Below, one piece after another: positions 1 through 8,811 of a stretch of 64,000 bases of DNA. Every line of letters starts with the position of its first letter. Position 1 is the first letter of the stretch. Made by a program: the position numbers and the translations under genes. This DNA is from Gemmatimonadales bacterium. Its GTDB lineage: Bacteria; Gemmatimonadota; Gemmatimonadetes; Palauibacterales; Palauibacteraceae. The notes beneath the pieces are model-generated. The model saw only the letters and a list, made by a program, of their open reading frames with translations, was not told the origin of the DNA and made no database searches. The stretch covers positions 1 through 64,000 of the forward strand of contig VXQX01000080.1 of the NCBI GenBank assembly GCA_009838765.1, written 5' to 3'.

Positions 1-35
1 CCTCCCGGTCTCGCCCCCGCAAGCCCCCCTCCCGC

Positions 36-863
36 TTACTCGCGACGCCCACCCGCCGACTCGCGACGCCCGCGCCGGAAGGGCATCGAGAGCATGCCGC
101 GCAGCGTACCCCACTCCGAACGGTCCACGTTCTCGAGCCCGAGACGGATCTCGCGCGGCTCGGACCGGAGCCGGAAGCTCCCGAAGGCCCGGTCCCAGAA
201 GGAGAAGATGCTCGAGTAGTTCGAGTCGGTCTCGGGCTGGTAGTCGGAGTGATGGACCCAGTGCATCCACGGCGTGACGATGAGCCATCGCAGCCGCCGG
301 TCCACCCGGCCGGGCAACCGCACGTTGCTGTGGTGGAAGAGGATGATCGGGAGGAGGATCGCCTCGTAGACCAGGAGTTCCCCCACCGTCACGCCGAGGA
401 GGGGAAGCACGGCGAGGCGCGCGATCGAGGAGAGGACGATCTCCCCCGTGTGAAAGCGGAGTCCCGACGAGGCGTCCAGTTCGGCGTCCGAGTGGTGGAC
501 CTGGTGAAAGCGCCACAGGAACCGGACCCGGTGGTTCAGCCGGTGCCAGAGGTACTGCCACGCGTCGAAGATCACGACCGCGAGCCCGATCCTGGCCCAC
601 GCCGGAAGTTCGAGCAGGTGAAGCAGCCCGAAGCCGCGTTCCCTCGCCCCCTCCGTCACGAACAGCGTAGCTGCGGCGAAGATGACGGCCGCCACCGCCG
701 CGTTCCCCACGCCGAGGGCGAGGTTCCGCGCCCCATGCCCCGTCCTTGCGCCCCGGCCTTCGAACATCGGGAGGACACCCTCGACCAGCCACAGGGTGGC
801 GAGCGCGACGGCGGCCCCCGCCGCCTTCAGAGTACCGGGATCGTCGAACACGGAAGCGAACAT
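36..863 (-). CDS. Sterol desaturase / fatty acid hydroxylase family membrane protein
   Basis: 275 residues. This is a membrane-bound di-iron oxygenase of the fatty acid hydroxylase superfamily, which hydroxylates or desaturates lipid or sterol-like substrates at the membrane. Hydrophobic segments lie near residues 14-33, 50-70 and 90-106. The His clusters are visible in order: HRLNH (107-111), HQVHH (120-124), HHSN (177-180) and HWVHH (201-205), the last followed by the usual D-x-N-Y-S and F-W-D-R-x-F-G-S-F signature. Length fits the family. No clear ribosome binding site precedes the ATG. It lies upstream, in the same direction, of nothing obvious at the window edge, so its pathway is not shown. 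A sterol-reductase-like protein at 46.0 kb is the only possible functional partner in the window. The exact substrate is unknown. Confidence 0.85.
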   Translation of the reverse strand: MFASVFDDPGTLKAAGAAVALATLWLVEGVLPMFEGRGARTGHGARNLALGVGNAAVAAVIFAAATLFVTEGARERGFGLLHLLELPAWARIGLAVVIFDAWQYLWHRLNHRVRFLWRFHQVHHSDAELDASSGLRFHTGEIVLSSIARLAVLPLLGVTVGELLVYEAILLPIILFHHSNVRLPGRVDRRLRWLIVTPWMHWVHHSDYQPETDSNYSSIFSFWDRAFGSFRLRSEPREIRLGLENVDRSEWGTLRGMLSMPFRRGRRESAGGRRE

Positions 864-915
864 AGCGCGGCCGGCCGGATTCGGGCACGGCCTCCCGAAG
901 CCTCGCGGCGACCTT

Positions 916-1803
916 CTACCGGGCGGGCGCGACCCCCTCCGCGACGCTCACTTCGGCCGCGCCGAAGAACCCGAACGCGAATCGGTGCGGGCGGTCCAGA
1001 TTCGTGATGTTACCCCGGATGGTGGCGGGCGGGATGGAGAAGGGGTTGGCCGACCCGAGCGCGTTTTGCTCGAAGAGCGCGTAGTAGTAGTCGTAACCCA
1101 GCCTCGAGAGCGAGATCTGGCGGATCTCCGCGTGTTCGCCGGGCACGATGGCGATCTCATCGTTCGGCTGGAAGCCGATCACGTCCTGTCCATCGTACAG
1201 TTCGTCCCGGCTGACGAGGTTGATCGCGTTTCCGGGGTCCGGCGGGATCTCGTTCACGCCCTCCACGAGTTGTTCCCACAGGTAGTAGTTCGCGACCCCG
1301 GCCGGATCCGCGAAGTCGATTGCGGCCCGATAGCCTTCCTCGTCGATGAAGAGGGTCTCCTCTTCGTACACGAAATACAGCGAATCGATCGCGGGGACCT
1401 CCCGCAGCAGAGCCGACGCCTCGTACACGTCGCCCCCGTACTCGAGGAAGAGCGTGTACGTCTCCCCGACGCTCGCGAAGAGGTGTTCCGTCCCGTACAG
1501 GCCCGGCTCGATCTCGGGGAACGCGTAGGCGCGGCCGGCCCCGTCGACGACCGTGACGCTGGCGCCCGTCGCGGGCGGAGTGGGCCGGCTGTCGAAGAAA
1601 CCCGCCGTCGTCGACAGCCGGATGCGCTGCCTGCCGCTCGGCGCATCCTTGATGAGCTCGATCCGTCCTTCCACGACGAGTCTCGGCTCCGGGTCGGGGA
1701 TGTCGACGTCCACGACCCGCTCGCAGCCCGTCGCCGCGAGGCACCCGGCCAACGCCAGCAGGCGGCCCGCCGTCACCGCGCGATTCCCCGTGCCGCCGCG
1801 CAT
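916..1803 (-). CDS. DUF4249 family outer-membrane lipoprotein
   Basis: 295 residues. The N-terminus has a basic, hydrophobic leader ending in a lipobox-like A-A-T-G-C (Cys near residue 26), followed by a beta-rich region that matches DUF4249 in layout: V-V-x-G early, a Y-x-L strand segment, then aromatic-rich strands (YYYALFEQNA) near the end. DUF4249 proteins are usually encoded directly downstream of a TonB-dependent receptor and are thought to be a surface or periplasmic partner of it. Here the ATG overlaps the receptor stop codon as ATGA, so translation is coupled. I chose this ATG over the longer upstream frame because of that overlap and because it gives a proper lipoprotein leader. The substrate is unknown. 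Confidence 0.8.
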   Translation of the reverse strand: MRGGTGNRAVTAGRLLALAGCLAATGCERVVDVDIPDPEPRLVVEGRIELIKDAPSGRQRIRLSTTAGFFDSRPTPPATGASVTVVDGAGRAYAFPEIEPGLYGTEHLFASVGETYTLFLEYGGDVYEASALLREVPAIDSLYFVYEEETLFIDEEGYRAAIDFADPAGVANYYLWEQLVEGVNEIPPDPGNAINLVSRDELYDGQDVIGFQPNDEIAIVPGEHAEIRQISLSRLGYDYYYALFEQNALGSANPFSIPPATIRGNITNLDRPHRFAFGFFGAAEVSVAEGVAPAR

Positions 1804-4205
1804 CAGAAGTTCCACCGGTAGCTGATGCTCGGCACCAGGCCGAACACGGCGGTCTCCACCGCCTCGGTGACCGTGCGCGAGTCCCGGTTCTGGCGGAAGG
1901 CGATCGCCTGCGCGTTGAAGCGGTTGTACACGTTGAAGAGCCCGAACTGGAGTTCTCCTCGGCCCCACCTCCTGGTGGCCGACACGTCCAGACGATGATA
2001 GGCCGGAAGGCGTCTGGCGTTCCGCGGCCCGTACTCGCCCAGAATCAGGCCCGCGAACTCATATCGCGCGACGGGGTATGTCGTCGGCAGCCCCGTGGCG
2101 AAGACGAAGTTCGCCCCGAGACTCCAGTCCTCGCCGAGCCTGTACAGCCCCGTGAGGGCGAAATCGTGCGTCCGGTCGTAAGGGGACGGATACCAGTCTC
2201 CCCCGTTGACCCCGGGATCCTCCGCCGTGAGCCCGGGCGTCCGCTGATCCGAGCGGGCGAGGGTATAGCTCGCCCACCCGGTGAGGCGGCCGCGGGTCTT
2301 CCGCAGGAGGAACTCCACCCCGTATCCGCGTCCCTCGCCCGGGAGGAGGAGCGTTTCGAGCCGCCGGCTGAAATAGATGTCCGCCCCGTCCACGTAGTCG
2401 ATGAGGTGGCGCGCCCGCTTGTGGTAGACCTCTCCCGACAGCGCGTAGCGACCTCCGGCGAGCGCGGTCACGTAGCCGAGCGCGAACTGGTCCGCGACGT
2501 GCGGCTTCACGTAGGGTCCCACGGGGTCCCACAGGTCGAGCGGAGTGGGGGAGTTCGTGTTCGTCACCAGCCGCAGGTACTGCCGTGTGCGGGAGTAACT
2601 CGCCTTGAGCGACGCGGCGCCGGTGAGCCTGAAGCGCAACCCGAGCCGCGGTTCGAGGCCCCCATACGAGATGATCGTCTCCCGGTTACCGTACCGCGTG
2701 CTGTCGACGATGGCGCCGGGTTCGTACCGGCCCAGAGCCGGGCGATACACCACGGGCGCGTCGTTCTCGTAGTCGTAGACCGTCGCCGCGCCCCGGCGAA
2801 TGAAGCCGGCCGCCCGAAGCCCGTAGCGAAGCCCCAGGCGTCCGATCTCCGTTTCGTGTTCGATGTACGCCTCGGGAGCGAGGCCCTTCCGGGACTCGAA
2901 CTCCGTCGCGATGACCGCGGAACCCTCGCCGGGAGCGATGTTCGCGGGCTGGATCTCGTAGCTGCGGAGCCCAAGTCCGAACTCCAGCCGGTCCGACGGG
3001 CTCAGGTCCCATGACTCGTCGACGGTCACGCTGAAGTTGCGGATCCCCGCGTCGAGCGAGGCGGATTTGGCGTTGAAGCTGTTCTGTATGTGATACTCGT
3101 AGTCGCTGTAGGTCACGGTCACGTGGGAGAAGACCGGGCCGAACACGTGGTTCCAGCGCACCGTGCCCGTCGCGTTCCCCCACGCGGCGGAGGCCTGGGC
3201 CCCGATCCGCAGCCGGTCGCGGCCGAAGTAGCCGGAGAGCATGACCTGGCCGGTGGCGCCGTAGCGGGCGTTCGCCTTCGCGTTGAGGTCGTAGAAGTAG
3301 GCGGTGCTCTCCTGGATCGAGGGGTCGCTCGACAGGCCCAGGAAGAGGTCCGCGTAGGTGCGGCGGCCCGCGACGAGCCAGGATCCCCGCCCGTCGAGGA
3401 GCGGCCCCTGGAGGCTCAGGCGGCTGGATAGGAGGCCGATCGTCGCCGCTCCCTCGAACTCGCGCGAGTTGCCCTCGCGCTGGTGAATCTCCAGCACGGA
3501 AGAGAGCCGGCCGCCGTAACGGGCCGGGATCCCGCCCTTGTAGAGCGTGACGTCCCCCACCGCGTCCGAGTTGAAGGTCGAGAAGAGGCCGATGGCGTGG
3601 GCCGGATTGAACACCTCGGAGTCGTCGAGGCGAATCTGGTTTTCGTCGCCGGCGCCGCCGCGCACGTTGATCGCGGTCGTCGCGTCGTTCGCCGTGCTGA
3701 TGCCGGGATAGAGGGTCAGCGTGCGGACCGGGTCCGCCTCGCCCAGGACGAGCGGGAGTTCGGAGAGGGATGGGACATCGAGCCGGACGACGCTCATGTC
3801 CAGGCTCGCCGGGTCGAGGTCCGGAGGTTGCCGGTCGGCCGTCACCGTGAGTTCCGACACGATGACCGGCCTGAGGGGGAGCCCGAAGTCCAGCGAGATC
3901 GTCTCCCGGAGATCCACGACCTCGGTCACGGTCTCGTAACCGAGGCTGGAGATCCGGATCGAATACCGGCCGGGCGGCAACTCGACCGAGTAGAACCCGA
4001 ACCGGTTGGTCCCGACGATGAGGCCACGCTCTTCGACGTCGAGCCGCGCGGCCCGAATCACCTCGTCGTTCCCGGCCTCTCGCACGTAGCCGGAGAGGCG
4101 GACCGGCGCCGGTTCCTGCGCGTGCGCCCCGCCGGCTCCCCACGCCGCGACAGCGCCCTGCGCCAGGGTCACGATCGTCAGCGCCGCTTTGCTCTGGAAG
4201 CGAAT
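1803..4205 (-). CDS. TonB-dependent receptor with CarboxypepD_reg domain (putative ATT start)
   Basis: About 800 residues. After the signal peptide comes a CarboxypepD_reg-like domain (SGYVREAGNDEVI..., roughly residues 32-115), then the plug (V-R-G-G-A-G-D-E-N-Q-I-R-L-D and A-R-Y-G-G-R-L-S-S-V near 180-240), then a long beta-barrel ending in W-N-F. It would import a bulky substrate across the outer membrane with TonB energy. The downstream DUF4249 lipoprotein overlaps it, and a LysM/DUF5715 gene precedes it. No ATG, GTG or TTG gives a sensible leader. An ATT at 4205 sits 6 nt after GGAG and yields a perfect signal peptide (R2, K6, hydrophobic core, A-H-A cleavage before Q). The open frame extends to 4349 without homology. 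The start is my inference; the family call is firm. Confidence 0.85.
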   Translation of the reverse strand: MRFQSKAALTIVTLAQGAVAAWGAGGAHAQEPAPVRLSGYVREAGNDEVIRAARLDVEERGLIVGTNRFGFYSVELPPGRYSIRISSLGYETVTEVVDLRETISLDFGLPLRPVIVSELTVTADRQPPDLDPASLDMSVVRLDVPSLSELPLVLGEADPVRTLTLYPGISTANDATTAINVRGGAGDENQIRLDDSEVFNPAHAIGLFSTFNSDAVGDVTLYKGGIPARYGGRLSSVLEIHQREGNSREFEGAATIGLLSSRLSLQGPLLDGRGSWLVAGRRTYADLFLGLSSDPSIQESTAYFYDLNAKANARYGATGQVMLSGYFGRDRLRIGAQASAAWGNATGTVRWNHVFGPVFSHVTVTYSDYEYHIQNSFNAKSASLDAGIRNFSVTVDESWDLSPSDRLEFGLGLRSYEIQPANIAPGEGSAVIATEFESRKGLAPEAYIEHETEIGRLGLRYGLRAAGFIRRGAATVYDYENDAPVVYRPALGRYEPGAIVDSTRYGNRETIISYGGLEPRLGLRFRLTGAASLKASYSRTRQYLRLVTNTNSPTPLDLWDPVGPYVKPHVADQFALGYVTALAGGRYALSGEVYHKRARHLIDYVDGADIYFSRRLETLLLPGEGRGYGVEFLLRKTRGRLTGWASYTLARSDQRTPGLTAEDPGVNGGDWYPSPYDRTHDFALTGLYRLGEDWSLGANFVFATGLPTTYPVARYEFAGLILGEYGPRNARRLPAYHRLDVSATRRWGRGELQFGLFNVYNRFNAQAIAFRQNRDSRTVTEAVETAVFGLVPSISYRWNF

Positions 4206-4248
4206 GTCGGTCTCCGTCGGAGGCGGGAGGCCCGCCGGTTTGCCGGGG

Positions 4249-4974
4249 CTAGCCGGGAAGCGTGAGGACCTGGCCCGGGTAGATCCGGCTCCCGTTGAGG
4301 TTGTTCGCAGATCGCAGGCGGGGCACGGTCGTGTCGTGGCGGCGCGCAATCTCCCACAGCGAATCGCCCGCCCTCACCCGGTACCGCCCTCCGTCAGTGA
4401 CGTACTGCTGCCGTGCGCGCGTGATTTGATCGACGTAGGCGGCGTATTGCTGCGGGAAGATCGCCACGTGGTAGTGCGGCGGGCGCCGCTCCAGGGTCAC
4501 CTCGAGCACCCCCGACCCCTCGAGCTGAAGCAGCACGCGCTCGAGCCACCCGCGACACTTCGGGTCGGGGCGGCGCAGGTCGAGCGCCATGCCGGTGGGG
4601 TGGACGGAGCGGGGAGAGGCGTTTCGCGGCTGCCGGTTCTTCGGGCGCGTCAGGCTGGTGACTACGAGCCGCTCGCCGCAGGCGCTCCGGTACTGCCGGG
4701 CGAGCCGCGAGATGAACAGCTTGACCTCGGGCCGGGCGTAGGGGAACGAGAGATCGTGGAGCATGTAGTCCGGCGAAGGGGGCACCGGTACGAGATAGCC
4801 GGCGTTGACGAAGCGCTCGACCTGCGCGGGCGTGGCGATGTACGTGAAGTCGTGCTCGCGGGCGACGCGGTTCTGGCGGTCCAGGGAACTCGTGGACCCG
4901 CGGAGACTCTGCCCCGATATCTCGCCGGGCACGGCCACGGCCACAAGAAACGGCACCACCGTCCAGCTTCTCAC
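4249..4974 (-). CDS. Secreted DUF5715 / M15-like peptidase-fold protein with C-terminal LysM
   Basis: 241 residues from a GTG preceded by GGAGG at 4-nt spacing. The leader (VRSWTVVPFLVAVAVPGEISG) is a signal peptide. The middle resembles the D-Ala-D-Ala carboxypeptidase M15/DUF5715 fold, with V-T-S-L-T-R-P, S-V-H-P-T-G-M-A-L-D-L and H-Y-H-V-A-I-F, in which the two His-containing segments and the Asp would bind zinc. A LysM peptidoglycan-binding repeat occupies about the last 45 residues (YRVRAGDSLWEIARRH ... IYPGQVLTLPG). It probably acts on or attaches to cell-wall peptidoglycan. It is the first gene of an operon with the TonB receptor and the DUF4249 lipoprotein. A good sigma70-type promoter lies 50-80 bp upstream. 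Confidence 0.8.
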   Translation of the reverse strand: MRSWTVVPFLVAVAVPGEISGQSLRGSTSSLDRQNRVAREHDFTYIATPAQVERFVNAGYLVPVPPSPDYMLHDLSFPYARPEVKLFISRLARQYRSACGERLVVTSLTRPKNRQPRNASPRSVHPTGMALDLRRPDPKCRGWLERVLLQLEGSGVLEVTLERRPPHYHVAIFPQQYAAYVDQITRARQQYVTDGGRYRVRAGDSLWEIARRHDTTVPRLRSANNLNGSRIYPGQVLTLPG

Positions 4975-5024
4975 GATGCCTCCACCCCGCTGATCCACCC
5001 CACCCGAACTGCACCCGAGCATGA

Positions 5025-5054
5025 AACATAAGCAAACCGGGCTTCCACGTTCAA
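5025..5054 (-). promoter_or_regulatory. Promoter of the LysM - TonB receptor - DUF4249 operon
   Basis: On the minus strand TTGAAC (-35, 5054-5049) and TATGTT (-10, 5030-5025) are separated by 18 bp. The predicted start point is near 5018, leaving a leader of roughly 45 nt before the GGAGG and GTG at 4974. Found by eye, not tested. Confidence 0.5.
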
Positions 5055-5085
5055 CTTTCCCGATCGGGAGGCGGGCCGGGACGCG

Positions 5086-6021
5086 CTACCGGTCGTCGCG
5101 GATGCCGAAGAACCGCTCGCGGCGGGCGAGCGCATGGCGGATGGCGTCGGGGTCGGCGCGGGCGAAGCGGATGGGCGTACCGGGCCGCGCCTGCGCGAAC
5201 GCGTCGAGCGCGATCGGGTCGACGGAGCCGAGCTTGGCGTAACCGCCGATCGTCGGGCGGTCCCGCATGAAGACGAGCGGCCGACCATCGCCCGTGACCT
5301 GAACCGTCCCGTCCACGAGCGGCGTGGAGTCGAGGATGCGCGGGCCTGAGCCCAGGGCGGGGCCGGCCAATCGGCCCGCGGTTCTGTCGCTCGCCGGGTC
5401 GACAGTCCATTCCGCGTCGAACACCCGCTCCCGGTCCGCGTCCGAGAACTCGGCCCACTCGTAGCCGGCGATCAGCGGCAGCGTCAGCGGGGCCGTCTCC
5501 GGCGGGACGAGTTCGCGGGGAACGCGCCGCACCGGACAGGCGCGTTCGGGTTCGCCCCAGCGGAGGGGTTCGCCGGTGCGCAGGGGCCGGCCGAGCAGTC
5601 CGGGCCATCCGTCGCGCACGACGGCCGACGCGGAGCCGAACGCCGTGGGGACATCGACGCCGCCGGGGAACGCGACGACGGCGCGCATGCCGGTCGCGCT
5701 GTAGCCGAGCCGAAGCACCTGACCCGACCCGGCCCGGACGGTGCGCCAGGTCCCCGTTTCGACGCCGTCGAGCGTGGCGGCGCAGTCCGCCCCCGTCAGC
5801 GCCACGACCGTCTCGACGGCGAAGCGCAGGGCGAAGCCGCCCAGGGTGACCTCGAGCGCGGCCGCCGCCGGATCGTTGCCGAGCAGCCGGTTGGCCCACA
5901 GGTACGCGCGCTGGTCCATCGCGCCCCCGGGTGCCAGCCCGGCGCGGCGGCCGGTCCGCCGGCCCAGGTCCTGGATCGTGCAGAACGGCCCTGGGCGGTC
6001 CACGACGCCGTGCGGGCTCAT
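5086..6021 (-). CDS. pxpC: 5-oxoprolinase subunit PxpC (biotin-dependent carboxyltransferase / KipA family)
   Basis: 311 residues. This is the third subunit of prokaryotic 5-oxoprolinase, which hydrolyses 5-oxoproline (pyroglutamate) to glutamate with ATP in the cytoplasm. Family signatures: an N-terminal G-P-F-C-T-I-Q-D-L-G-R segment near residues 10-20, L-A-P-G-G-A-M-D just after it, L-L-G-N-D-P-A-A-A-A-L-E near 46-57, and a late R-D-R-P-T-I-G-G-Y-A-K-L segment. Its ATG overlaps the pxpB stop as ATGA, and pxpA precedes pxpB, so the operon order is pxpA-pxpB-pxpC. Length and context match the complete enzyme. Confidence 0.93.
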   Translation of the reverse strand: MSPHGVVDRPGPFCTIQDLGRRTGRRAGLAPGGAMDQRAYLWANRLLGNDPAAAALEVTLGGFALRFAVETVVALTGADCAATLDGVETGTWRTVRAGSGQVLRLGYSATGMRAVVAFPGGVDVPTAFGSASAVVRDGWPGLLGRPLRTGEPLRWGEPERACPVRRVPRELVPPETAPLTLPLIAGYEWAEFSDADRERVFDAEWTVDPASDRTAGRLAGPALGSGPRILDSTPLVDGTVQVTGDGRPLVFMRDRPTIGGYAKLGSVDPIALDAFAQARPGTPIRFARADPDAIRHALARRERFFGIRDDR

Positions 6022-6689
6022 CCGCCCGCAGCCTCGTACTCATCGCGGTCGATCGGGCGGAACTGGACCGAGGCGCCGGGCCGGAAGCGCGCGATCCGCT
6101 CGGCAGCATCGGCGAAGAGTGCCGAGGGCACGCGGCCGATCAGACGCCAGCCGCCCGGCCCCGCCGCCGGGTAGACGCCGGTGCGCCGGTCGGCGATCCC
6201 GACCGCCCCCGCTTCGACCCTGGGGCGGGGCGTCGTGAGGCGCGGCATCGCGATCCGCGCGTCCACGTCCCCCAGGTACGCGAACCCGGGCGCGAATCCG
6301 GTCGCGAGGACGGCATACGCCGCACCGCTGTGGAGCCGCGCGACCTCCGCCACGCCCACGCCCGCGTTCGCCGCCACATCCTCGAGATCGGAGGCCAGTT
6401 CCGGATCGTAGCACACCGGCAGCGAAACGGGGTCGCCCGCGTCAATCCGGGGCGTCTCCGCCAGACACTTCTCGGCGGCCGCGGCCAGCCTGGATTCGAT
6501 GTCGGTCGCGTCCCAACTGTGGGGCGACCCCTCGACGAGCAGCCGGTTGAAGGCCGGGATCGTCGCGCGAAGGTCCGGCAAGGCATCGCGCGCGGAACGT
6601 TCGAGACGGAGGACTCGCGCGATTCCGTCCCGGTCGGGCGCCACCGGAAGCGTAACCAGGGCGCTCACCGGCCCCGGGAAGGTGATCAC
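6018..6689 (-). CDS. pxpB: 5-oxoprolinase subunit PxpB (KipI family)
   Basis: 223 residues from a GTG that lies 7 nt after the pxpA stop codon; the open frame continues upstream into pxpA without homology. Family marks are A-F-N-R-L-L-V-E-G in the first fifty residues, L-P-V-C-Y-D-P-E-L-A-x-D-L in the middle, and the strongly conserved G-F-A-P-G-F-A-Y-L-G-D followed by P-R-L-T-T-P-R-x-x-V-x-A-G-A-V-G-I-A. These match PxpB, which forms a complex with PxpC to convert pyroglutamate to glutamate. It overlaps pxpC by ATGA. Alone, the family was first described as the sporulation kinase inhibitor KipI, but with pxpA and pxpC adjacent the oxoprolinase role is clear. Confidence 0.92.
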   Translation of the reverse strand: MITFPGPVSALVTLPVAPDRDGIARVLRLERSARDALPDLRATIPAFNRLLVEGSPHSWDATDIESRLAAAAEKCLAETPRIDAGDPVSLPVCYDPELASDLEDVAANAGVGVAEVARLHSGAAYAVLATGFAPGFAYLGDVDARIAMPRLTTPRPRVEAGAVGIADRRTGVYPAAGPGGWRLIGRVPSALFADAAERIARFRPGASVQFRPIDRDEYEAAGG

Positions 6690-6696
6690 CGGCGAT

Positions 6697-7428
6697 CTAC
6701 GTCTTCCGCGGCACGAGTTCGCGGATGCGGCGAAGCACCGCCGTGGCGGAAGGGTTGTCGCCGTGAACGCAGAGCGTCTCGGCCGCCACGGGCAGCGGAC
6801 CCGCGGGCGTCTCCACGAATCCATCGAGGAGATTCGCCACGTGGCCGGCCACGGCGTCCGCGTCGGAGAGGACGGCGCCATCGATCCCGCGTGCCTGGAG
6901 GCGCCCGTCCGCCGCGTAGGCCCGATCGGCGAAGGCCTCGAACGCCAGCGTCAGCTCCGTGTACTCCAGCAGCGCCGCGTGCCGCTCGCGCTCCGGCGTC
7001 GCCTGCAGGACGAAGGCGAGCGACGGATCCAGGGCCGCCACGCCCTCCGCCAGCCGCGTTAGAAGCCGGTCGTCCTTCATCATGGCCAGGTACAGCGCGC
7101 CGTGGGGCTTCACGTGTCGCAGGCGGATGCCCAGGGCCGCCGCCACGCCCAGCAACGCCCCGATCTGCGCCTGCATTTCGAGCACCAGCGAGTCGAGCGG
7201 CCAGTCCAGCCGCAGACGCCCGAAGTTCCGCCGGTCGGGATAGCCCGGGTGCGCCCCCGCCTGCACGCCGTGCCCGGCCGCCAGTTCGAGCGTCCGGGCC
7301 ATCGTATCGGGATCCCCGGCATGGCCGCCACAGGCGATATTGGCCTGGTCGATGAGCGGCATCACCGCTTCATCGGCCCCCTTCTCCCAGGGCCCGTAGC
7401 TCTCGCCCATGTCACAGTTGATCTGCAT
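6697..7428 (-). CDS. pxpA: 5-oxoprolinase subunit PxpA (LamB/YcsF family)
   Basis: 243 residues, starting with the family-typical M-Q-I-N-C-D-M-G-E-S-Y-G. Other conserved blocks are A-N-I-A-C-G-G-H-A-G-D near 32-42, A-H-P-G-Y-P-D-R-x-N-F-G-R near 59-71, V-K-P-H-G-A-L-Y near 105-112 and L-C-V-H-G-D-N-P near the end. This is the subunit that completes ATP-dependent 5-oxoprolinase, so the cell can recycle pyroglutamate formed from glutamine or released from peptides. It is first in the pxpABC operon and is divergent from the M19 dipeptidase gene, leaving about 155 bp for both promoters. Confidence 0.94.
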   Translation of the reverse strand: MQINCDMGESYGPWEKGADEAVMPLIDQANIACGGHAGDPDTMARTLELAAGHGVQAGAHPGYPDRRNFGRLRLDWPLDSLVLEMQAQIGALLGVAAALGIRLRHVKPHGALYLAMMKDDRLLTRLAEGVAALDPSLAFVLQATPERERHAALLEYTELTLAFEAFADRAYAADGRLQARGIDGAVLSDADAVAGHVANLLDGFVETPAGPLPVAAETLCVHGDNPSATAVLRRIRELVPRKT

Positions 7429-7582
7429 GCGGGAAGATACCCGTGCGGGACGGCCGTTCGCACCTGCGTCTCGCCACGACGCCGCCCGGGACGCGGCATG
7501 GGTGGCGGCGCGCCGTCCACCAAGCGAGAATCCAATGGTAAGCTGTGTTGCCGCTGCGTTTGTCAACGGGAGTCGGTGCAAG

Positions 7583-8779
7583 ATGACGCGAATTCTCACC
7601 CGGACGCCCGCGATGGCGGTCCTGTCCGCGCTCGTCCTCGGGTTCGCGGCCGCAGATGCAAGCGCGCAGGACGAACATCTCGAAATCGCGAAGCGCGTGC
7701 TGTCGAGCGTCCCCCTGTTCGACGGACACAACGACCTTCCCTGGGCAATCCGGAACGCGGAAGCCCCCCGCGACGTCCGCGCCTACGACATCTCGCGCAC
7801 CACCCCGGGCCACACCGATCTCGCCCGCCTTCGGGCCGGCGGCGTCGGGGCCCAGTTCTGGTCCGTCTACGTCCCCGCCTCGGTCATGTGGGACGGCGGC
7901 GGCGCGCGCATGCAGCTCGAGCAGATCGACATCGCGCTCCAGATCATCTCCGATCACCGCGAGGACCTGGGGCTCGCCCTCACCGCAGCGGATGTGATGG
8001 ACCAGTTCCACCGCGGCAAGGTCGCCTCGATGCTCGGCATGGAGGGAGGTCACGCGATCGAGAACTCGCTCGGCGCCCTGCGGGCGTTCTACGCACTCGG
8101 CGTCCGCTACATGACGCTCACGCACAGCGCCAACCTCCCCTGGGCCGACTCCTGCTGCGCGCTGCCCGAACTGGGAGGACTTTCCGCCTTCGGCAAGGAA
8201 GTCGTGCGCGAAATGAACTGGCTGGGCATGCTGGTCGACATCTCGCACGTGTCGCCGGGAAGCATGCACGACGCACTCGACGTGACCGAGGCGCCGGTCA
8301 TCTTCTCGCATTCCTCCGCCCGTGCGGTGACGGACCACCCGCGCAACGTGCCGGACGACGTGTTGCGCCGGCTGCCCGGGAACGGCGGCGTGGTCATGGT
8401 CACGTTCGTCGAATCCTTTGTGAACCAGGAGGTCGCCAACTACGTCGGCCCATCGGCAGGACGACCGCGCGCCACGATGGCCGATGTCGTGGCGCATATC
8501 GAGCACATCCGCGACGTGGCGGGCATCGACCACGTCGCGATCGGGGGCGACTACGACGGCATCGACCGGGGGCCGGTCGGCCTGGAGGACGTATCGACGT
8601 ACCCCGCCCTGTTCGCCGAACTCTCCCGCCGCGGGTGGACCGAATCCGAACTCAGGGCCCTCGCGGCCGACAACCTGCTTCGGGTCATGCGGGCCGCCGA
8701 AGCGACCGCACGCCGGCTCCAGGCCGCACGCGACCCCTCCCTGGCCACGATCGAAGAGCTGGACGGGCTGGTGCCTTGA
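7583..8779 (+). CDS. Secreted M19 family (renal-dipeptidase-like) peptidase
   Basis: 398 residues. The start ATG follows GGGAG and gives a signal peptide (MTRILTRTPAMAVLSALVLG...) with cleavage near A-S-A-Q. Zinc ligands of membrane/renal dipeptidases are visible: H49-x-D51 in D-G-H-N-D, the bridging Glu at about E154 in G-M-E-G-G-H, H222 in D-I-S-H and H243 in S-H-S-S-A-R. The late G-G-D-Y-D-G-I motif completes the fold. It would hydrolyse dipeptides in the periplasm. Two secreted FAH-fold proteins follow in the same direction, 32 bp downstream, so a joint periplasmic degradation function is possible but not shown. Confidence 0.9.
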   Translation: MTRILTRTPAMAVLSALVLGFAAADASAQDEHLEIAKRVLSSVPLFDGHNDLPWAIRNAEAPRDVRAYDISRTTPGHTDLARLRAGGVGAQFWSVYVPASVMWDGGGARMQLEQIDIALQIISDHREDLGLALTAADVMDQFHRGKVASMLGMEGGHAIENSLGALRAFYALGVRYMTLTHSANLPWADSCCALPELGGLSAFGKEVVREMNWLGMLVDISHVSPGSMHDALDVTEAPVIFSHSSARAVTDHPRNVPDDVLRRLPGNGGVVMVTFVESFVNQEVANYVGPSAGRPRATMADVVAHIEHIRDVAGIDHVAIGGDYDGIDRGPVGLEDVSTYPALFAELSRRGWTESELRALAADNLLRVMRAAEATARRLQAARDPSLATIEELDGLVP

Positions 8780-8811
8780 GACCCGCCGTCCCCAACCGAG
8801 AGGAAAGACCC

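Noticed and set aside
249-1821. Long plus-strand frames opposite the desaturase and DUF4249 genes
   Set aside because: Arg/Pro/Gly-rich translations without family features, lying antisense to well-supported genes. High GC gives many such shadows, and the same holds across the window.
7102-8811. Upstream extension of the first FAH gene to position 7102
   Set aside because: The frame is open by composition only and crosses the M19 gene; the ATG at 8812 has a ribosome site and gives a signal peptide.
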